Source of the DNA: Mycetocola manganoxydans
Lineage (GTDB): Bacteria; Actinomycetota; Actinomycetes; Actinomycetales; Microbacteriaceae
Direction of reading: 5' to 3'
Assembly: GCF_003667545.1 (NCBI RefSeq)
Contig: NZ_RCUV01000002.1
Span: forward strand, 62,001-126,000
Length of the DNA stretch: 64,000 nucleotides
This document shows, in pieces, positions 50,895 through 59,839 of the stretch. The translations under genes were made by a program, and so were the position numbers. Within the stretch, counting starts at the first letter, position 1. The number at the start of each line of letters is the position of its first letter. The notes beneath the pieces were generated by a model. The model ran no database searches and was not told the origin of the DNA. It worked only from the letters and a program-made list of their open reading frames with translations.

Positions 50895-52373
50895 TCAGCG
50901 CGAGATGGCGAGGGCGTCTGCGGTTTTTGACAGAACCGCCTGCGCCTGCGCCGGGTTCTGGTTGAGCATCGTGCCGTAGCTCGGGATCAGGCTGCTGATC
51001 TGCGGTTCCCACCGGGAGAACTCCTGCGGGAAGCACCGCTTCAGAACATCGAGCATGATCGGAACAGCGGTGGATGCCCCCGGTGACGCCCCGAGGAGAC
51101 CCGCGATGGTGCCGTCCTCGGCCGCGATGACCTCGGTACCGAACTGCAGGACGCCGCCCTTTTCTGCGTCCTTCTTCATCACCTGCGCTCGCTGGCCGGC
51201 GGTGATGAGGTACCAGTCCTCCGGCTTCGCGGTCGGCATGAAGTCCTGCAGCGAGCGGAACTTCTTCGACTTGCTCGCGAGAAGCTCACCCACGAGGTAG
51301 GTGATGAGGCTCGGGTTGTCCTTCGCGACGGCAAGCATCGGGAGCAGGTTCGACGGACGAACCTGGGTGACGATGTCCAGAATGGAGCCGTTCTTGAGGA
51401 ACTTGGGGCTGAAACCCGCGTAGGGGCCGAAGAGCAGGCTCGTGTCACCGTCGACGACTCGGGCGTCGAGGTGCGGGACGGACATCGGCGGTGCGCCCAC
51501 CGCGGCCTGGCTGTAAACCTTGGCCTGGTGCTCGGCAACGATCTTCGGGTTGTCCGTGCGAAGGAACTGGCCCGAGATCGGGAAAACTCCATAACCCTTG
51601 ATCTCAGGAATCCCGGACTTCTGCAGGAGCTTGAGCGCCCACCCGCCTGCGCCGACGAACACGAATCGAGCGTGCGTCTCGCCTGGGGTCTTGCCCACGA
51701 GTTTGCGGTGACGGATCAGCCACGTTCCGTCTTTCTGCTTCTTGAGCGCACGGACCTCGGTGTTGAGGCGGAGCGTGGCGCCGGCATCCGTCGTTGCATC
51801 GATCAGCTGGTGGGTCAGCGCGCCGAAGTCGACGTCGGTGCCGGAGGCGACACGGGTCGCGGCGAACGGCTCACCCTTGAGGCGCTTCTTCATGAGCAGC
51901 GGCGCCCACTTGTGAATGACGCGGGAGTCCTCTGAGTACTCCATGTCGCTGAAGAGGGGCTGCTGCTTGAGCACGTTGTACCGCTCGCGCAGGTACGTCA
52001 CGTTCTTCTCGCCCTGCACGAAGGTCATGTGCGGGGTGGCGTTGATGAAGGTGGACGGATCGCGCAGGATGCCACGGGCAACGAGCGAGGACCAGAACTG
52101 GCGGCTGAGCTGGAACTGCTCGTTGATGCTGATCGCCTTGGCCGGGTCGAGCGAACCGTCCTTGCCCTCCGGCATGTAGTTGAGCTCGCAGAGGGCGGCG
52201 TGGCCGGTGCCGGCGTTGTTCCAGGGGTTTGAGCTCTCCTCGGCAACATCACCGAGTCGCTCGAAGATCTCGATGGTCCAGTCCGGCTGGAGCTGCTTGA
52301 TCAAGGATGCGAGGGTCGCGCTCATGATGCCGCCACCGATGAGGGCGACATCCACCGGGCTGGAAGCTGTCAT
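50895..52373 (-). CDS. mqo: malate:quinone oxidoreductase
   Basis: 492 residues, full length. The FAD-binding start is VALIGGGIMSATLASLI; blocks NPWNNAGTGHAALCELNYMP and GVFPISGQFLR are diagnostic of Mqo. The peripheral membrane flavoenzyme oxidises malate to oxaloacetate and passes electrons to quinone in the TCA cycle. Single-gene unit with the candidate hairpin behind it. Confidence 0.96.
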   Translation of the reverse strand: MTASSPVDVALIGGGIMSATLASLIKQLQPDWTIEIFERLGDVAEESSNPWNNAGTGHAALCELNYMPEGKDGSLDPAKAISINEQFQLSRQFWSSLVARGILRDPSTFINATPHMTFVQGEKNVTYLRERYNVLKQQPLFSDMEYSEDSRVIHKWAPLLMKKRLKGEPFAATRVASGTDVDFGALTHQLIDATTDAGATLRLNTEVRALKKQKDGTWLIRHRKLVGKTPGETHARFVFVGAGGWALKLLQKSGIPEIKGYGVFPISGQFLRTDNPKIVAEHQAKVYSQAAVGAPPMSVPHLDARVVDGDTSLLFGPYAGFSPKFLKNGSILDIVTQVRPSNLLPMLAVAKDNPSLITYLVGELLASKSKKFRSLQDFMPTAKPEDWYLITAGQRAQVMKKDAEKGGVLQFGTEVIAAEDGTIAGLLGASPGASTAVPIMLDVLKRCFPQEFSRWEPQISSLIPSYGTMLNQNPAQAQAVLSKTADALAISR

Positions 52374-52472
52374 GCCTCTAGTTTAGGCGGCGTGACCGAC
52401 CGCGGGCGCACGCTCGCGCCCTCAGCTGAGCTGCGCCACTCCCTCGCCGATCAGCCCGCCCCCGCCGCGCTG

Positions 52473-52550
52473 GCTCAACAGGTGCAAAACGTCTGCGGTT
52501 GCGTTCAACAGGCGCAAAACGCCGTTCTGGAAGCCAGGCACCTGTTGAGC
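52473..52550. repeat. palindromic element, family C copy 1
   Basis: 13-base perfect arms GCTCAACAGGTGC (52473-52485) and GCACCTGTTGAGC (52538-52550) flank a third, direct copy, TTCAACAGGCGCAAAACG, in the middle. The 277-base stretch between mqo and the next gene holds nothing else recognised. Confidence 0.75.
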
Positions 52551-52650
52551 GTCACCGACGAGCTCTCTCCACAGGCGTGGCGGCGTCGCCCACCGTCCAC
52601 GGATCGTCTTCATGCCGCCGTACCCCACGTACAACCCTGAAACTGGGCGC

Positions 52651-53502
52651 ATGACTCGCGATCTTGCAGAAGACATGCGCCGGTTCGGCTTTCTCGCACA
52701 ACGGAACCAACTCGCCGAGCTTGGCCACTCCGCTCGCCACGTGCGCTCGGCCATCGCTGACCGCGAGCTCCTTCCAATCCGTCGGCCGTGGGTGGCAACG
52801 AGCACCGCGCACCCGGAGGCTGTACGGTCGGTCAGGCTGGGCGGACGGCTCGGCGGCGCGTCCGCTCTCCGCAGCTACGGCGTGTGGATGGGACGCCGAT
52901 CAGGGCTCTGGGTCCACGCTTCCGCCCAGGCCAGTCGGCTGCCCGTGACCCGGCCTGGCGAGCATCGCATCACGACAGCCGAGCGGTTTCATACGGATTC
53001 CGACATTCGATGGCGGGTCTCACTCCCGGATGCCCTGGTGCAGTACTTCCTGCACGGAGAGACAACGGATGCCGTTGCCTCCCTCGAGAGCGCTCGACAC
53101 CAGGGCCTCATCGATGACGTCGCCGTGCGCGACATCGCCAACGTGCTCCCCCGCGCTCAGCGCCGGATGATCGAACGCCAGCGCCGAGGGGCGATGTCCG
53201 GAATCGAGACGCACTTCCGCCTCGCAGCCGAAGCACAGGGGTGGAAGGTGGATATCCAGGTCTACGTAGCGGGCGTCGGACACGTAGACGTTCTCATCGA
53301 CGGATGGCTCGTGATCGAGCTCGACGGCGGCGGCCACGCCGAGCTCGAACAGATGCACATCGACCGGCGCCGGGATGCTGAACTGATCATGCTGGGCTAC
53401 CGGTATCACCGATTTGACTACCCGCAGCTGATGAACGACATGGATCGCTGCATCGACGTCACGCGTCGACTTCTCGCTGGCGGCAGACCGCCGATCTACT
53501 GA
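52651..53502 (+). CDS. AbiEi/DUF559-like protein with Vsr-type nuclease fold
   Basis: 283 residues. The N-terminal part (FLAQRNQLAELGHSARHVRSAI, then IRRPWVAT) is the winged-helix of AbiEi-antitoxin-like proteins. The C-terminal part with VDVLIDGWLVIELDGGGHAE and YRYHRFDY is a DUF559/Vsr-like PD-(D/E)xK fold. The two together are common in actinobacterial proteins with unproven function; no toxin gene is adjacent. The ATG at 52651 is favoured because it aligns with the paralogue at 62.8 kb; an ATG at 52612 also exists. Palindromic repeats bracket it. Confidence 0.75.
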   Translation: MTRDLAEDMRRFGFLAQRNQLAELGHSARHVRSAIADRELLPIRRPWVATSTAHPEAVRSVRLGGRLGGASALRSYGVWMGRRSGLWVHASAQASRLPVTRPGEHRITTAERFHTDSDIRWRVSLPDALVQYFLHGETTDAVASLESARHQGLIDDVAVRDIANVLPRAQRRMIERQRRGAMSGIETHFRLAAEAQGWKVDIQVYVAGVGHVDVLIDGWLVIELDGGGHAELEQMHIDRRRDAELIMLGYRYHRFDYPQLMNDMDRCIDVTRRLLAGGRPPIY

Positions 53503-53536
53503 TCTGCCGTTACCCCGCCCAAGCGTGGCGCACGCC

Positions 53537-53610
53537 CAACAGGTGCGAAATTTCCGCTGTCACACTCAACAGGCGATACACGCAGGTTTTCAGAGGCAGC
53601 ACCTGTTGAG
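53537..53610. repeat. palindromic element, family C copy 2
   Basis: Arms CAACAGGTGC (53537-53546) and GCACCTGTTG (53599-53608) with an inner CTCAACAGGCG (53565-53575). Same three-part plan as at 52473, on the other side of the AbiEi-like gene. Confidence 0.75.
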
Positions 53611-53646
53611 CGCTCACCGAGTCGCGCGCAGAAAGGGACAGCAACC

Positions 53647-54834
53647 TCAGCGCGTGGCGGCAGGATCCACCGCAATGCGATTGCCACCCGCGGCCTGCGC
53701 AGACGCCACAAGTTCGCGGACCTGCGCCGTGAGCGATGCGATATCCGGCTCACGCGGCGGCACGAGGACGACGCCCCAGCTGACACCGAGCCGCAACCCG
53801 CTCGAACTCTCGATCGGCGAATCGACGAGGGCAGCGCGGACGTCTTCGATGCGCCCATACGCCTCATCGAGCGAGTCGACCATCATGACGCAGGCGAACT
53901 GCGCACCCGCCCGTCGGCCGATGAGAGCGGTGGTCGGCAGGTGCTCCTGCAGGATCGAACTGAACGAATCAATCGCGTCGTCGCCGAACGAACGCCCGAA
54001 CGCCGTGTTCATGTCGGCAAGGTTGTCGATCTCCGCTCCGACGAACGCCACTCCTTCACCCCGACGGTTGGCTCGGCGGATGCGGTCGGCCGCGGGCGTC
54101 GAAAACTGCGTGTCAGCGAGGATGCCGTTCCAGTGCGCCTGCTCGATCACGCGCGGCACAGCGGGGCCCGGCCGCTCAGCGCGGAGGATCGACATCGACG
54201 TGGATGCCACGATCACGAAGAGGATGGTGCAGAAGGTCGTGACCTCTGTTCCGTAGTACTGGCGGAAGAGGTCGCTCTCCGGGCCGACGACGACGAAGGC
54301 AACCGCGCGCGTTCCGTAGTAGGCGCCGACCAGGAGCATGACGAAGGCGAGAATCCGCGCGTTGACGCTCCGTCGCATCCGCGCGAGGAACGCTTCGACA
54401 CCGGCAAGTGAGGCGAATGCGGAGACGCCGACCAGGAACACGAGTCCGCCTGCCCAGTCTCCGCCATCAGGGCCGGCGACGAGCGCCGCGAGAGCCGCAA
54501 CTCCTGCCCCACCGGCCACCACCGGGAAAAGCGACCGGCGGCCGTTGAACACACGAGCGCCTGCCCAGACGAAGCCCATCGAGAGCACGAGGGAGGCGTT
54601 GCCGACCGCGACCGCCCACCAGGCGGCGGGCTCAGCTCCCCAGATGGCGAACGACACGGTGGCGAGGATGCCTGCGACGAACGCCGCGCTCCACAGCCGC
54701 CCGGGCGAGTCGTTACGACCGAAGACGGTATTGATGATGAAGGAGACCCCGCAGATGGCGACGATCATGCCGCTCGCGAGGAGGAGCGTCTGAAGATCGA
54801 GTGTGCTCGACGTTTCTTCTACTGCTGTGATCAT
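53647..54834 (-). CDS. membrane protein with degenerate GGDEF domain
   Basis: 395 residues. Six to seven predicted helices (about 15-215) precede a GGDEF-fold domain. The active-site hairpin reads RRAGAQF (307-313) in place of GGDEF, though D270 of the first metal site (EID) is kept. It should therefore be inactive as a cyclase and may sense or relay. Its ATG overlaps the histidine kinase stop (ATGA), so both come from one message. Confidence 0.82.
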   Translation of the reverse strand: MITAVEETSSTLDLQTLLLASGMIVAICGVSFIINTVFGRNDSPGRLWSAAFVAGILATVSFAIWGAEPAAWWAVAVGNASLVLSMGFVWAGARVFNGRRSLFPVVAGGAGVAALAALVAGPDGGDWAGGLVFLVGVSAFASLAGVEAFLARMRRSVNARILAFVMLLVGAYYGTRAVAFVVVGPESDLFRQYYGTEVTTFCTILFVIVASTSMSILRAERPGPAVPRVIEQAHWNGILADTQFSTPAADRIRRANRRGEGVAFVGAEIDNLADMNTAFGRSFGDDAIDSFSSILQEHLPTTALIGRRAGAQFACVMMVDSLDEAYGRIEDVRAALVDSPIESSSGLRLGVSWGVVLVPPREPDIASLTAQVRELVASAQAAGGNRIAVDPAATR

Positions 54835-56480
54835 TCGTCGATGTCCTCGTCCTTTTCGCGTGGGAGTGTGACAACCATCGTCGTCCCGCTGGGGCTGCTG
54901 GCCGACATCCGCACGTCGCCCCCGTGGGAGCGGGCGATCTCCCGGCTGATGCTGAGTCCGAGCCCTGTGCCGTGCACGGTTGAGTTACGAACCGATTCGG
55001 CCCGGTAGAAGCGCTGGAACAGGTTCTTCTGTTCTTCCTCGGTCATGCCGCGACCGGTGTCCGACACGAAGATCTCGACCTCGTCGATGTCGCCGATGAC
55101 GGCGATGCTGACCCGGCCACCGGGGTTGTTGTACTTGACGGCGTTGGAGAGCAGGTTGTCGATGACCTGCCGGATACGGAACTCGTCCGCGTACACAACG
55201 GGATCGCCGATCGATGTCAGCAGCAGGGAGATCTTGCGTTCCTCTGCCACCGGCTTGAGCGCCTGGATCGATTGTTTCGCGATCACGGCCAGATCGGTGG
55301 GGGCGAAGTTGAGGAGGAACCCGATCTGCTCGTCATGGGACGCGACGAGCAGATCGGAGACGAGCGACAGCATCCGGTCTGCGTTCTTCAGCGCGATCTC
55401 GACGTGCGTGCGGCTCTCCTCACCGACATCCTCGCTGTCTGCGACGAGTTCGAGGTAGCCGAGGATCGACGTGAGCGGCGTGCGGAGTTCGTGTGACACC
55501 GACAGGACGAGGTCGTCTCTGGCGCCGATCGCCTCGAGCTCGGCGGTGATATCGCGCGAGACCCAGACGGACCCGTCCTGCCGGCCTTCGGCGTCGCGCA
55601 GTGGCCGTCCGGTGATCGCCAGTGCTTCCCGATATCCGCCTGGGTCGCCGTACCAGAGCACGACGTCGTCGAAGGATTCGCCGCGCATCAGGCGCCGGTA
55701 TGGACGCTCCTCGAGGGGGAACGGAGTCGTCCGGTCGGCGCCGTACACGAACTCAGGAACGACATCGCCCTCGCTATAGCCGAAGCGCCGCATCCGGTCG
55801 CGATGCGCGCGGTTGACGATGGTCGGTCGGCCACTCTTGTCATAGGAGACGACCCCGAATGTGACGGCGTTGACGACCTCGTCGAGGGTGCGCTGCTGGC
55901 GCCTGGCACGGTCGAAGGCATCCTCGAGCAGCATGGCCTGCTGCCGGAGCAGGCGGCGCTGCGCCAGGTTCTTCTGGGTGCCGATGTAGCTCGCCGTCGA
56001 CACGAACGCGAGCACGATCGGCAGGACGAGGAGCTTGGCGTTTGTTTCGACCGTTGCCGGGCTGAACAGCCAGAACCCCCAGACGAGGAGGCTCGAGAGG
56101 GTGGGCCCGACGACCGCTCCGAGCAATCCGTAGTACGTCGCCAGCCAGATCACCGGGAAGACGTAGAACAACGCGGCACCGAGGCTCGGCTCGCCGTAGT
56201 TGATCAGCGCGATACCCGCGATGTCGATGATCGGCAGGATGATCGCCGCCCGCCGCGACAGCTTGCGCCAGGTCAGCGCGGATGCCGCCATGGTCGCCAC
56301 GAAGATGGCGGCAACCCCGAACAGCAGCGCGGGTTCTTTCGAAAGGTCGACTCTGAGGACCAGGAGGATGCAGACGAGGACAAGAACCCCGGAGGCCAGC
56401 AGCAGCTGCCAGAGGAAGACCGAGCGCTCAAATCGCGCCTGCCCGTGCGACTCCACGCGGGACGCGGAGGGAAAGGTCAT
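54831..56480 (-). CDS. orphan PAS-containing membrane sensor histidine kinase
   Basis: 549 residues. Five to six membrane helices (20-165), a coiled-coil, one PAS domain at about 195-315, then HisKA with H330 in SVSHELRTPLTSI and the HATPase_c with DNLLSNAVKYN, DTGRGM and GTGLGL. Integral-membrane sensing with a second cytosolic input is expected. No response regulator is adjacent; the next gene instead is a dead GGDEF protein. All catalytic boxes look intact. Confidence 0.9.
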   Translation of the reverse strand: MTFPSASRVESHGQARFERSVFLWQLLLASGVLVLVCILLVLRVDLSKEPALLFGVAAIFVATMAASALTWRKLSRRAAIILPIIDIAGIALINYGEPSLGAALFYVFPVIWLATYYGLLGAVVGPTLSSLLVWGFWLFSPATVETNAKLLVLPIVLAFVSTASYIGTQKNLAQRRLLRQQAMLLEDAFDRARRQQRTLDEVVNAVTFGVVSYDKSGRPTIVNRAHRDRMRRFGYSEGDVVPEFVYGADRTTPFPLEERPYRRLMRGESFDDVVLWYGDPGGYREALAITGRPLRDAEGRQDGSVWVSRDITAELEAIGARDDLVLSVSHELRTPLTSILGYLELVADSEDVGEESRTHVEIALKNADRMLSLVSDLLVASHDEQIGFLLNFAPTDLAVIAKQSIQALKPVAEERKISLLLTSIGDPVVYADEFRIRQVIDNLLSNAVKYNNPGGRVSIAVIGDIDEVEIFVSDTGRGMTEEEQKNLFQRFYRAESVRNSTVHGTGLGLSISREIARSHGGDVRMSASSPSGTTMVVTLPREKDEDIDE

Positions 56481-56526
56481 GCCTCTGACCTTACAGCCAC
56501 GGCCGTAACCGCCACGCTGCCCTGAA

Positions 56527-57720
<1,194 letters not shown>

Positions 57721-58989
57721 TCAGCGGCCGGTGCCGCCGTGGACGACTGCTTCTTCTTCAGCGTCGAGGTCGAACGCAGCGTGCACGACGCGCGCTGCTT
57801 CCTTGACGTTGTCAGCGCGCGTGATGACCGAGATACGGATCTCACTGGTCGAGATCATCTCGATGTTGATGCCGGCGAGGTGAAGCGCCTCGAACAACCG
57901 GGCCGAGACTCCGGTATTCGCCTTCATGCCGGCACCGACGAGGACGAGCTTGCCGATCTGGTCGTCGTGCTGCAGCGAATCGAATCCGACCTCGTCGCGC
58001 TGGTCGAGCAGCGCGGTGAGGACCTTCTGGGCTTCGTCCTGCGGGAGCGTGAACGAGATGTCGGTGAGACCGGTGGCCGCTGCCGACACGTTCTGCACGA
58101 TGATGTCGACGTTGGCGTCTGTCGACGCGATGATTTTGAAGATCTGGGCGGCCTTGCCGGGAACGTCGGGAACGCCGACGACGGTGATCTTGGCCTCGGT
58201 GAGGTCGATCGCGACACCGGTGACGATGGGGTGTTCCATCTCTTCGCCCTCTTTCGGGTTGATGACGAGGGTTCCCTCGTTGTTGTTGAACGATGATCGT
58301 ACGTGGAGCGTCACACCGTGGCGGCGGGCATATTCCACTGCGCGAATGTACAGGACCTTCGCGCCGTTGGCCGCGAGTTCGAGCATCTCTTCACTCGTGA
58401 TGGTGTCGATCTTCTGGGCCCGGGGAACGACGCGGGGATCCGAGGTGAAGATGCCGTCGACATCCGTGAAGATCTCGCAAACGTCTGCGTTGAGAGCAGC
58501 GGCCAGAGCTACCGCCGTCGTGTCCGAACCGCCGCGGCCGAGGGTGGTGATGTCTTCGGTCTCGTCGTTGAAGCCCTGGAATCCGGCCACGATGACGATG
58601 GCGCCGGTATCGAGCGCTTTGCGCACACGGACCGGGTTGACGTCGACGATGCGTGCAGATCCGTAGTGCTTGTCTGTGCGCATGCCGGCCTGAAGGCCCG
58701 TATACGACCGCGACGGAACGCCAAGGTTCTTGATCGCCATCGCGAGCAGCGACATCGAGATGCGCTCACCGCTCGAGAGAAGGAGGTCCATCTCACGGGG
58801 CTCCGGCGGCAGCGGCGAAACGGCTGCGGCGAGGTCGAGCAGTTCGTCGGTCGTGTCACCCATGGCGGAGACGACGACAACCACTTCGTTTCCGGCCTTG
58901 TGTGATTCGACGACGCGCTTGGCAACACGCTTGATACTCTCGGCGTCCGCGACGGAGGAACCGCCGAACTTCTGCACGATAAGGCTCAC
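57721..58989 (-). CDS. lysC: aspartate kinase
   Basis: 422 residues, the standard actinobacterial length. [15 protein letters not shown] is the ATP-grasp-type kinase start; [16 protein letters not shown] and [12 protein letters not shown] follow; two ACT domains for feedback control occupy 265-420. GTG at 58989 has GGAG five bases upstream. An internal ATG at 58239 ([13 protein letters not shown]) precedes the ACT region with AAGAG close to it and may start a separate regulatory beta subunit, as in Corynebacterium and Bacillus. Confidence 0.96.
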   Translation of the reverse strand: MSLIVQKFGGSSVADAESIKRVAKRVVESHKAGNEVVVVVSAMGDTTDELLDLAAAVSPLPPEPREMDLLLSSGERISMSLLAMAIKNLGVPSRSYTGLQAGMRTDKHYGSARIVDVNPVRVRKALDTGAIVIVAGFQGFNDETEDITTLGRGGSDTTAVALAAALNADVCEIFTDVDGIFTSDPRVVPRAQKIDTITSEEMLELAANGAKVLYIRAVEYARRHGVTLHVRSSFNNNEGTLVINPKEGEEMEHPIVTGVAIDLTEAKITVVGVPDVPGKAAQIFKIIASTDANVDIIVQNVSAAATGLTDISFTLPQDEAQKVLTALLDQRDEVGFDSLQHDDQIGKLVLVGAGMKANTGVSARLFEALHLAGINIEMISTSEIRISVITRADNVKEAARVVHAAFDLDAEEEAVVHGGTGR

Positions 58990-59139
58990 GGATACTCCTG
59001 GTGGGGTCGATCGGGCGTTACCCGACTCCCCATTCTAAAGGCGCACGCATACGCGGGCTGCTATGTGACGGATGCCGCCGCACGCGGCCTGCTCCACGGC
59101 ATCCGTTTCGGGAGGTGACGTGTCGACTTTCGGCACCTG

Positions 59140-59201
59140 TTCACTCATTGCGGACCGCTTCACCCGGCACGCCGGATGTTTTCGACCGCATCGAGTGAAA
59201 A
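59140..59201. repeat. 62-base palindromic element, copy 2
   Basis: Aligns without gaps to the element at 43938, with about 45 of 62 bases identical by hand count. Outer arms TTCACTC/GAGTGAA and inner CACCCGG/CCGGATG are kept. It is in the 244-base gap between recR and lysC, where it may end the recR transcript. Confidence 0.65.
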
Positions 59202-59233
59202 CGCGGCGCGGGCGGCGGCATTCGGCGGGGCGG

Positions 59234-59833
59234 TCAGCGCTTGACGACCGTGCGGCCTTCGAACGCGCGCCCGAGGGTGACCTCGTCGGCGTACTCGAGG
59301 TCGCCGCCGACCGGGAGCCCGGAAGCAAGGCGGGTGATCTTGATCTCGAGCACGGTGAGCAGGCGGCTGAGGTAGGTCGCCGTTGCTTCACCCTCGAGGT
59401 TCGGGTCTGTTGCGATGATGACCTCCTGCACGACGCCGTCGGCGAGGCGCTGCATCAACTGGCGGATGCGCAGGTCGTCGGGGCCGATGCCGTCGATCGG
59501 GCTGATCGCGCCACCGAGCACGTGGTACAGGCCCCGGAATTCGCGGGTGCGCTCGATCGCGACGACGTCCTTCGCTTCTTCGACGACACAGATGCTCGCC
59601 GGATTGCGGCGCGGGTCGCGGCAGATCGAGCAGGTGGGCTGTTCGGCGACGTTTCCGCAGATCTCGCAGAAGTGCACCTTCTCGCGCACCTCGGTGAGCA
59701 ACTCGGCGAGCCGGGTGACGTCGAACGTCTCGGTCTGCAGGATGTGGAACGCGATTCGCTGCGCAGACTTCGGGCCGATGCCGGGCAGGCGACCGAACTC
59801 GTCGATCAGTTCCTGGACGATGCCTTCATACAT
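59234..59833 (-). CDS. recR: recombination mediator RecR
   Basis: 199 residues. The helix-hairpin-helix [17 protein letters not shown] leads to a four-cysteine zinc finger (C56, C59, C68, C71) and a Toprim domain with [12 protein letters not shown] and [18 protein letters not shown]. It helps load RecA on single-stranded gaps with RecO. It follows dnaX after six bases, the conserved dnaX-recR order. Confidence 0.97.
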   Translation of the reverse strand: MYEGIVQELIDEFGRLPGIGPKSAQRIAFHILQTETFDVTRLAELLTEVREKVHFCEICGNVAEQPTCSICRDPRRNPASICVVEEAKDVVAIERTREFRGLYHVLGGAISPIDGIGPDDLRIRQLMQRLADGVVQEVIIATDPNLEGEATATYLSRLLTVLEIKITRLASGLPVGGDLEYADEVTLGRAFEGRTVVKR

Positions 59834-59839
59834 GCGGTT

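Noticed and set aside
52651-53502. Complete type IV toxin-antitoxin pair
   Set aside because: Only the AbiEi-like side is present; no AbiEii-type nucleotidyltransferase gene lies next to it.
53647-54834. Active diguanylate cyclase
   Set aside because: GGDEF is replaced by RAGAQF at 308-313, which removes the glycine turn and a metal-binding acidic residue.
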